Positions 24,620 through 35,100 of a DNA stretch of 64,000 nucleotides are shown here, one piece after another. This DNA comes from Liriodendron chinense. Its lineage: Eukaryota > Streptophyta > Magnoliopsida > Magnoliales > Magnoliaceae. A program made the position numbers and the translations under genes. The notes under the pieces are model-generated. The model ran no database searches. It was not told the DNA's origin and saw nothing but the letters and a program-made list of their open reading frames with translations. The stretch spans positions 3,224,001-3,288,000 of the forward strand of contig ML058387.1 of the NCBI GenBank assembly GCA_003013855.2, in the 5' to 3' direction. The first letter of the stretch is position 1, and every line of letters starts with the position of its first letter.

Positions 24620-25100
24620 CATTAGGTCGAGTTCTGTGGTTCCCACCGTAATGTTTGAGGGACATCCATGCCATGCAATTGTTAAGTCCTATCTAAGTTG
24701 TGATGTGTGTAAGAAATAAGTCATTTCTAAAACTTAGGTGGATCATGCAATCTAAAATCATGAGAAATTATACCAGAAACATACAAAAGCATTTGGTGGA
24801 GCCTAACTTGAGTTTTGGAATGGCATAAAATTTGGTGTGACTCCTCATCCAAGTGGGGGCACACACAATAGATGGGTTGGACGTCTAAACCACATCTAAC
24901 TGGACCTATATACAATAGGAAGGTTTCAATGAGTAGGCATTCACTCTCAACCATTGTTTGTGGTGTGGCCCTCCTAAGTAATGGATTGACCTGATTTTTA
25001 ATATCATGGCTCACCATGGAACGGTACATATAATTAATGGGATGGATGACCCTCACAGATCATGGTGGGCCCCACCGAGCTCGACGTGAGCTCACAGTAC
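24620..25100. mobile_element. Fold-back element upstream of NUP43
   Basis: Left GTCGAGTTCTGTGGTTCCC and right GGGCCCCACCGAGCTCGAC are inverted, followed inward by the usual ATCCATGCC arms. It ends about 330 bp before the NUP43 TATA box. Confidence 0.6.
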
Positions 25101-25432
25101 ATTTTCGCTATATATGTCTATGTATATATTTGTACAAGCTGCCTCACCACATTCATTTCGAAGGTAATACAGTAATGGTTGAGGGAGTCAAAATTTCTGC
25201 TATAAAAAACAATTCCAGAAATTTCAGGATTGTGAAAATCCAGGTTGCCAAACGCACCTAAATCCAGGATTTGAAAATTAGGGTTTGAATGGAAGATGAC
25301 CCCTCAGGAAATCCAAGTTGGGCCCATCGGATCAACGGTCTCGGTCACCAAGACAGGGTCCCCTACTTGGACGAACCAACAGTCCTAAGTCCTAACGACT
25401 CATATCCCCAGCCCCCATTTCAAAACCTCGCC

Positions 25433-25468
25433 TATAAATTACCTTTCCCTCCTCTCTCTGTCTCTCTA
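25433..25468 (+). promoter_or_regulatory. NUP43 core promoter: TATA box and CT-rich initiator region
   Basis: TATAAAT at 25433-25439 is followed by a CT-rich stretch (about 25444-25468) and then the ATG at 25498. Transcription probably starts near 25465, leaving a leader of about 30 bases. The start site is inferred from the usual TATA spacing. Confidence 0.6.
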
Positions 25469-25497
25469 AAACCTCACAAAAACCCTAGAAAGCGGAA

Positions 25498-26105
25498 ATG
25501 TCAGGAGATCTCCAAATCCTCCGATTTCCTCAATCCAAATCAATCGACGCGGTCCGATTCCTCTCTCCTCTCTCCGCCTTCTCCCGATTCATAGTCGCTG
25601 CCGTCCACGACCCCGATACCGCCTCCTCCGCTGTCGAAATCCACGCCCTAACCCCGCCAGATCTCCACCTTCGATCTTCGTGGCCCACCCCTTCAAGAAT
25701 CTCCTCCCTCCGTGTCTCCCAAACGCCCCAGAAGCCCGTCGTTGCCGCTGCCACCCTCGCTGGCTCCCTCCACTTTCTATTTGCCGATCCCGTCGAGGCG
25801 TCGCTCGAATCGGAGCTCTCGCTTGCAGACAAATCCTTCCATTCAGGGCCCATCTCGGCAATTGATCTGGAAGGGAGCGGGTGTGAGTGCGTCAGTGTCG
25901 GGGAGGATGGGAGGGTGAATTTGGTGAGGGTCGGGGAGTCGAGGTTGAATTGCAGTCTGGTCTCCGATAGCCGGGGGTTGGTTTCATACACGGCGGCCAG
26001 ATGGGGTTCGCCAACGGAGTTTGCGACGGGTGGTTTGGGCCATAGTGTTCAGTGGTGGGACCAGAGGAAGCCAGGCGGGCCCGTTTCACAATTCAAAGGC
26101 AATTG
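25498..26105 (+). CDS. NUP43: NUP43 exon 1
   Basis: Encodes residues 1-202 plus two bases of W203. The donor is ATTG|GTAAGAG; reading through it meets TAA in the same codon frame at 26107, so the splice is needed. It is much richer in GC than the surrounding DNA, like many plant first exons. It covers the N-terminal propeller blades. Confidence 0.93.
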
Positions 26106-29100
26106 GTAAGAGATAATTTGTTGTTCTTGCTCTCTTTTTAATCCTTTTGGTATCATGTGAAGCTTGGTATGAACTACTGGCATTTTCTCGTTAAGGCCAT
26201 GCGGGGCCCATCTGAACATTGATCCAGATCATTTATCCGGTGGGCTCATTGTTAGTTTCCAGCAAGGGATATGAATAAAGCTTAAACCCTGATCAATGAC
26301 TTGTCCATTGCTCATGCATGTTTGGATATGTTTCATCTACTTGGAGTGAGTGAGTTATGATTATATCTGCATTTGAATGCCTGTTAGTTTTTTAAGTTGT
26401 AAGTTTCCAGTAAGTTACTACTCACAGGTGAAAGAAAGTTACAAGTAATCCTGTTTGGATGTAAGCTATAAGTAACTTAGTTTTTGTGTTTGGATAACTT
26501 GTAAGTGAGTTACAAGTAATAAGTTATATATTCACACCAACTAGAACTTGGAGTAGGGAATTGTTTAAAAATCAGATTTACACATAAGAAAGCTTGGATA
26601 AAAGTATTCCTATTCCACTTTATCGAGTCCATGTAAGTGAATAGTTGGACTGAGTTTTAGGCTAAACTGATCAACAGGTTGGCCATAAAAGTGGGCCCAT
26701 ATTTTTGAAATGCTTGTAATGTGAAAAAAAAAAAACTTAAGGTAAGCATATGCAAACACAAATTTTCATGTGGTGTGGTCCACCAGAGACTTGAATGTTC
26801 CTTATTTTTGGGCTGATGCCCTAAAATAATAATCCGAAATGGATGGACAGCATGGATAGAACACATAAGTCATGGTGGGGCCCATAGAGCTCCATCAAGT
26901 AGGCTACTGTCGTGCTATGTGGGTCCCACTATGATGTATGTGTTTCATCCACGCCGTCCATCCATTATTCCAGATCATTTTAAGGCATGAGCTCGAAAAT
27001 GAGGTAGATCCAAATTTCAAGTGGACCACATCACAGGAAACAATTTTAATTGAACACCCACCATTAAAAACTTCTTGGGGAAGCCACCTACCGTCTGTGT
27101 GGGACCTTCAATGGCTACCTCATAACCTTCAATGGCCACTCATCCTTCATTGCATCTTTGAGCAGGTAGCCCCTCCAATGCAGCTGCATTTCTCCCAAGA
27201 GGTTTCAAATTTGAAATTTTCAACCGTTGCCTGTATCAAAGATACATGTTACTTGAAAAACGACCTTTCTTCCTGTGAGATTTTTGCATCCTTCTCCTGT
27301 AAGAAAGTTATTTTTGCATCCTTCTCCTGTAAGAAAGTTATAGGTTGAGAGAAAGTTACCAATAACTTTCCTCCCCCAAACACCATCTGTAACAATATCA
27401 CCTGTAACTTTATTACATTTTAGAAAAAAGTTACAGGCATCCAAACGGCCCCTATGGGTGCCGTTCAGTTTTTTTTCTCACTTGAAACAAAGGAAATATC
27501 ACTTTGGGGACTGAGACGCACTCTATGATTTCCTTTTTTTCACCACCACTGCAATTACTCAAGTCATTCAACTGACAGATTAACTAAAAGTTGATCATGG
27601 AGTACTTTACAATGCCACCTAAGTTTGTGTTTGGTTGCATCAAATGTCATTAAGTTTCATGATGTTTTGCACCAAAATCAGAGTGATTAATCATGAAATA
27701 TCATGATAATTGGTGCAAACAAACGCCAATCTAAGAAATCAAGCTTCTTAACATGATTTTATAGCAAACATTGATCATTACAATGATTTGAAGGGATAAA
27801 TATGGTGCTTAAACAAGGTGACTATTTCATAGATATTAGTGTAAATTCAATGGGTTCTTAGTGTTCAGATATTTAATATTTAGTTTTAAGTTGTATTTTA
27901 CTTTGAGTGGTCCTTCGTTATACCATAATCCTTTTGTATTAGGGCTAAGGGAAGAACTTGGAGCCTTGACTGACTGGGTGGGCTGCCAGGTTGGTCTTCT
28001 TGGTCTGTGAGTGGTTGGGCTGGTGGATCTGGCTGGCTGGCGAATCTGGCTGGTTTGGAAAATCCTGGTGGATCCCGTGGGTCTGGCTGGTGTATCCAGC
28101 TGACTCAGCAAACTGGCTGGTGGATCCATCTGACTCGATGAAGCTGGCCGGTGAATCTGGCTGGTCCAGCCGCTGGAATGAAGAAAAGAGAAGCAATGGG
28201 AAGGAAAAAGAAGAAGAAGGAAGAAATGGAAGAAGAGGATAAAGGACATTGATCAAACCATGGTTAGGCATTAAGAAAAAAGAGGAGATGATGAGAGAAG
28301 TAAAAAAGATGGTTATAAGATTTCTCCCCACTTTTACAAGGGTATTGTACAATGAAAGGACCACTGGAAATAAAATATAACTTTCTTTTTGAAAGATGAA
28401 ATATTAATAAGGCCAAAGGCTAAAAAAAAAACAAGGGAGACAAAACAAACAAAATAAAAACAAACCCAAAGCCTAAACCCTCAGGAAGCTCACTCCCTAT
28501 TCCCTAATATACAAGGCGACCCTGCTGGAAACCCCAGCTGCAGCACCCCTTAAATTACAAAACCAATGGTTTTTCCTTTCCAACCAAATTGCCCAAAAAA
28601 CCGCCATCAAAGCTATTCTCCATTTCTTCCTTGAAAATAAATATTGAATAACTTAACACTTAGAAGAATAAAGTGATCATGTTCAGACGATGAGAACTCT
28701 TTTGCAGCTCTCATTCACCCTTCATTAACTAATTATAGAAGGATTACGAATCTTAAGATTTCCTGCATCATGTTTTCAAAAAGGAAAATATTTACCGTGT
28801 GATTTGAAGATGATGTGGGATGTGGGACTTGCCATATGGCTTGGGGTGCAGCTTGGGCAGGTTGGGTTGCAACCCAACGTCAAGAGACGTCAACCTATGG
28901 CTGAACTCGAGACATTGAATACTCAACCCTAATGCAACTCGAGTGCACACCTGCAACTAGTAAACTAACAAATAAAATTATACATCTAAAACCATCAAAC
29001 AATAAAAATAATCCTTTAAAGTGGAATCTAAGACAATAAAAAAATCATAAAAATAATCCTAACACTAAAACATGTCCATGGGCAAGATGGACCACGATGG

Positions 29101-32100
29101 ACGGTCCGATTGAATGATGGCGGTGATCTGACGGCCCGATCACCACATGTGCGAAATCCAACGGTCAAGAAAGCTCCAAATGTCTCCAAATAGCAGCCCA
29201 CGTGCATCTTCCATATGTATGATGCGCGTACATGCTATGTGGGGTCTTCAAAAGTAGTCGTCTAGCCAAAGAGAGATTGGGGCCCGCCTCCTCCTTTGAT
29301 AGGTGCGTAGGGGTGGACACGTGATGTCCCGATCATTAGAGCTACAATTTAAACTGTAACCATGGACAAGTCTCATACTCAAATATCTGGAAGAAGGCAT
29401 GATTTTTTTTTTCTTCCATTTTTTATCGTTAGGAGGCACAATTATGTCCATCATGTGAATTCTAAAATTCATTTTGAGTGTTCATTTGTGTTTTTGATAC
29501 CTTATTTGCTCATTTATTTTCAAGAAACTAAAAGAGAATTTATTCATTGGGGGCGTTCACAGCCAAATATTACAAATATGTTGTTTGATATGACATGGAT
29601 TAGTTAACGATCATATCAGATGTTAAGCAATTGAGCACTATTGAATGCTTTTAGAGGTCTCTTTCAGTTTCTTTTGGGTTGCCTTTTTGTTTATACACCT
29701 TCCTCCTGTTATGACAAGATCAAAGGGAAATTCCTTCTACATATTATGGATTTTGTTGGTTCTCCTTTTCCAGTACTGCTGAACATCTTACCGTTGAATA
29801 GTCTCTTCTGCATCCTTTCTATTCACAAATTTTTTTTGTGAGTTTTTCTATCAAGATGCCTTTTCGAAGTTCTGAAACTGCTGATGCTGCAGGACTCAAG
29901 GAAGCACATCAGGAATAGTACACTCCATTGATATTCATCCATCACGAAAGCATGTGTGTGTGGTAAGATGACTGCTCTTATCTTGTCTTTGTAAGAAATT
30001 ATCCGTAAACATGCTCAATATATTGGACACAGTTGCCTTTATAGTAATTTATCTAGTTCAAGAAGTTTTAGTTTAGAGCGCTTTCATTGCTATTATAGAT
30101 TAGTAAGGTACTAAGGATACTGGAAAGTGGAAACTATTGGACATTATCAACCCTTTGCTCTGCAAGGAGTAGTTGACATTAACTATGGGGTTTACAGAAT
30201 TCCAAGAGTTTCTGTATTAGTAAAGAATTGAAAATCTATTCATGTCAATCATTTGATTGACTCTCTCCAAAAAAAAAATTCATTTGACTGCCTGCTCTCT
30301 ACTGCCACCAGCGGAATATATTTGCTGGCTCATCTAAACCATTGCAAAATGGACATTGTTTTTATGTTGATTTAATGACTCTATGTTCTCAAGCTATATT
30401 ATGTCAATGAAAGCTTCAGAGATGGATAATTTTTCTTTTGACTTGCTGATTTGTTGGTCTGTTAAAATTATAATCGGCTCAACAGTATAGGTCTTGACGA
30501 TTGTAGATGTCTCATTGTGCCTTCCTCTATTCAGTGGAAATCCATCCAATCATCATTGTCTGTGGAAATGGATATGAAAATATGGACCTTTTTCCTACAA
30601 GCTTGTTTCTTAAATTTTGTCATTTAATGTTTGGATTTGATCCTTTAATGAAAATAGTTTAGTTTGGCTTGATGAAACATTCTTGTCAGAACACAATCGT
30701 TTCAAATAGGATGAGAAGAAGACAAGTTCTTTGCCATCTTGCTTGTTGAGATCATGAAGTGGCCTCTTGAAATAGGGTCTTACAAGCATTTGTTTAATAG
30801 AAGTGCTAAAGCAATTTGCACAAGGATAGGTTGAAGAGGCAACTTGTAGCACATGTTCCAACATGGAACGTGTGTGCAAAATCTGGGCCATGTACCCGGT
30901 GTGGCTCTATGGGAGCATGTCCTATACCAAAACCCAGGAATGGTCCACTCATCAAGTTTGCCCGCATGTGTACATTGAATATACTGCATCAGTGTTTTCT
31001 TTCTAACCATTCATCAAGTGGGCCAGCCCCCCCCTCAAATGTTTAGCCCGGTAGTTAAAGTGCCATCTCCCTAAATTAATAAAAGCAAAGCATCAGGAAT
31101 ACAATCCTCTCCATGAGCCCAGCTAATAGTTTCAATGTTCTTCCCTACCACCTTAACTTGCTGTTGGTTGAAATGAGTATGAATCAATCTGATTGCCCTT
31201 AGAACAGGCACCAATACCAGGGTTATTAGACTATCGGACTTGACTGGCCCTGATAATACTGCTACTTTTTTGCCTCAACTGTCAATTAGGATCACACGAT
31301 TCACACCCCCTGCTTTGCTTCTGCTTTCAACTCTTGCTCAATCAGAAGAAAAAGAACACTTGCCGCCCATTGCACTTGGACCACCTCGCTCGAAATAATT
31401 TCTCTCCATTTATTGCTGATGTCTTCAACTGTCAGATCTTCAAAAGCCTTGTGATTAGATGCCCGCAAAATCAGATTTGTACATATGTTCTCTGTGATTC
31501 TCTGCTCAAATAGTTCATCATCCTCAAAAAGCCTTCTGCATCTCTCTTGCCAAACCTTCTAGCATAAAGCAATAGGCAAGAGATTCCATAATTTTTTTTT
31601 TAATTTTTTTCTCTTGGTCAAGGTATTTCATAATGGTAACAGTGGCTGTAATGGCCGCTGCTGTTACTGTTACGTTACAGCCATTATGGATGTATATTTT
31701 CTGAAAAAAGAAAAAAAAAACTATTTTGGTGTCATAACGGACCATTACAGGGCCATTATGGTTGTCACAGGACCACTAAGAGACCATTATGGGGCTCGTT
31801 AAGGGTCAATTTTTCTGTAACGGCTGTTATGACCTCGTAATGCTTGACGCTTACCACTGTTACCATTATGTAACTGTTTTGGAATGCCTTGCTCTTGATT
31901 TAAATGGGTACCATGGGCTAGGGCATGTTCACCATTGCTCATACCCAATGATTGGCCTGGATCTCACACACGTGTTGGCATAGGTGCCATGATTCAACTC
32001 TTCAGTCTCTGCACAAATTTACATATCATTCTTCTTTAAAATGCTGTAACTCCATGAATCCACCATTCCAACATGCTAAAGGTGGTAAAGGCATCATGTC

Positions 32101-35100
32101 AAGCTTGTATTCAGTCAAACAACACAGATTGCAGAGGAGCTTGGACATGTGATGATAAGAATATAAAGTGTTGAAAGTTGCTGATTGCATTCTTAATGCA
32201 CAACTATAAGTCCCAATCGAGTCAGTTATTATAATATGTGAATGCAAGGGACCACTAGGTGGGCGTTAGGTTTGCCTCTCATCTCTGGCTTCTAGACTTC
32301 TAGCACCATTTTCTTCAAGATTTGACACAAAATTAATTTAGATATGTGCAATAAGATATAACTGGATGCAACTCCTTTAATCAGTTTAGCTGAAACATTC
32401 TCTACATCTGATAGGAAGCATTGTAATGGAGTGTTGTAGCACAATTGAGCAATGGTCTACATTTCACTGGACATTTCTGACATGGAAACGAAAACCCATA
32501 GGAAATCTAGAGATTGGCGTGGGTCTTTGTGGCTCACGTGCCAATGTGGCAGATGTGTTTGAATTCGGGGCATTCTTATGGTAGGCTGCATGTGTATGCT
32601 GACTGTCGGTCAATTCTTTGAATTATCCGTTTCTTTCGTACATGCGTGGCCCACCTAATGAGCAGATAAGCCTGATTTTTGTGTCAAGGAATCTACACAG
32701 TGAGACCAGCCTGATAAGCATCTTGGATCTCGCTCACGTGCAACAAGTTGTGTTAGACGCAAGTGCCAAAGCATCATTGAAACAACTTGCAACCGAGATA
32801 TTCTTCATAGGACAAAGGGCTGCCAGGTTGGGGAAATCTGATCTCAGCGTGTGGCCTCCAACCCATATATTGTCCCAAAAATGGATTCTGTCATCACTGC
32901 CCAGAGAGAAACTGATTGCCTCCCAAACCTTTTTTTTTACAAACTGAGCCACCGATTCCTACAAGGAAGAAGATCTATACATAGAGGAAGATCTGGTCTG
33001 CCAGCCAAAGATCGACACCCCATATTTGCCCTTGATAATGGATCTCCAAACTTCTGCCATACTGTTAATTCTTAGTTTTTGTAAGGGTCATGAAGGCTTT
33101 GCTGTTGATGAAAAATGCTATCTTAAAATTAATAGAGACAAGTCCTGATATTTTCTCCTCTTCGTTTCCATCAATAAGAAAATGGACACAAATACAAACT
33201 AGGTTGTTCATACAGCCGTACTGAGAACCAGTCAACCAGATGAAGACCTTTCAATTCCATATGATGGAAACCGCAGCTATTGACTGCTTATTCAGAAGAA
33301 AATAGATTATTGCTTAAATCACTCATTATGAAAACGCACCCCATCCCACATGCCCATTCCCTATGAGTGACAAGAGGACGACCAAAGTGGGTCCCGCATG
33401 ATCAAATAAGTAAAAATCTCTCACATCAGATGGGCAAGTCTGCATTTGGTGATACCACCATACACAAGGCTATTTTAGTATTAGTAAGCATTAGAAGTCT
33501 TTCTTTAATTGTCCTTTACATTTCTTAAGGAAATCTGGTTTTGTTTGTATGTGGAAGTGAGTTGAATGGAGAAAGGTGTTCTATAATAATGGCTTAGGGC
33601 CTTGATCATCATCATCATCTGAGTCTTAGCACAATTAATTGAGAGTTCCTTACACACGAGTAGTAATTGATGAAATATTGAAAAAAAATTGCCGAGTGTT
33701 CCCTTTTTTCTTTTCCCACAGTAGTAGAATGGAGAGGGGACCTTGAGTGATCTCCTTCTGAAAGTCTAGAGGTTTATTGAGCTTCTGCTTGCAGTCTTTT
33801 CTTTCTTTGACTAGATGGTGATTTTTGTAATTTTTCTTTTGAAGGTTGGGGGTTCATCTGGCACTGTATTTGCATGGGACCTACGCTGGCAACAACAACC
33901 AATACTTTTGTCTGGAGTTGGGGTGGATGAAACAACTCATGCAGCTTCCGAAAGTGAGGTCTGGGAGGTCCAATATGATAGTTTCATGCAGTCTTCAAAT
34001 GCAGGAACGGCTTCATCTGCAAGGATTTTGCCTGTCATGATGTGTTCGGAAGATGGGATACTTGCAGTTCTTGAGAAAGGTACATTCTCTTTCGTTAAGT
34101 GGTTCTTAGCATTAAGCTGGATTTGGAAAATTGGGTTCTGATTGGCTGAGACAATCATATCAGATCTGTATCAACTGACTGTATTACATGATACGGGGGC
34201 GAAATGGGTCCTCGTTAGATGAGCTGCTGGAGACAGTGTAGTTTGTGTGAGTGATCGGGGGTTCAATACCTACTAGTGTTGTATTTCAAAAGAAAAAAAG
34301 AAGAAAGTAAAGGTCTCCAAAAATATCGTTAGCCATATTGGCTGATACAATTAAATAGTCTTTTTTTTTTAAATAAAAAATTTCCACCTTTTTTTTTTTT
34401 TTCTTCACATTTTTCGTGCTTTTTCTTCATTTCAAACATAGAGAAAGGTTTGGAAGCGTTATTTTGGAGATCCAAACGGAAGATTTGAGCATGATTTGAT
34501 GAATCAAAGTTGAGAGGAACTCATTTACAGTCATGTTTATGTTGACAACCATATAATTACTTGTAATCATTTGACAGTCATGTATATAATGACAGCCCGT
34601 CTCGTTTGTGGTATTGAATTAAGTTGAGATAACAAGATATAACATCTTATAACAGTATGTCCATTATATTGCATTCATGGCATTTGTGGTTGTTAGTCAC
34701 AGATCTTTTAATTCTGTATAACTTGTGCTCATGATTCTGTGATATTCAGTTAAAATATATAATAAAATCGAGAATTTCTAATTCCCATAAGCTTTAACAC
34801 CAGCTTTAGTGATCAAACGCTAAAAAATGCATCTTCTAACAGTTCAGGCTGACAGATAACAGTCTTATCAAAGAATGGTCTGATATATACCTTTGAATAC
34901 AGGTCACACATGCACACACGCGTGCGCACAAAGATATATTCTCGTGTTTTCTATTTTTCCTCCCCCCCAGTATTTTCTGCATTTTGTTTGGAAAAAAAGA
35001 GTCAATATGAGTCAGATACGGCTGTATTGTATCGAATTTTGGGCCTGGCTTATACACCTACTAGGGAAACAGTGGTGGCCGTTACGCGTTACGGGGTCGT

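Larger units (their letters stand above)
26106..29892 (+). other. NUP43 intron 1 (repeat-rich)
   Basis: 3,787 bp. It holds two half fold-back elements (about 26640-27080), a 30-bp direct duplication at 27282-27342, a CTGG/GGCTGGTGGATCTGG-rich low-complexity stretch at 27960-28170, and an antisense LINE 3' end at 28385-28640. The part from 28650 to 29892 is AT-rich with no recognised element. Confidence 0.85.
29963..33844 (+). other. NUP43 intron 2 (repeat-rich)
   Basis: 3,882 bp. It holds two antisense LINE fragments (31085-31560 and 32700-33075) and one GTAACG-type MITE (31619-31890). No additional in-phase exon with a WD-type motif was seen. Confidence 0.85.

Noticed and set aside
25530..25991. 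153-codon minus-strand frame over NUP43 exon 1
   Set aside because: A shadow of a GC-rich real exon on the opposite strand.
29248..29841. Small frames in NUP43 intron 1 as extra exons
   Set aside because: The phase from exon 1 to exon 2 is continuous without them and they lack WD-type motifs.
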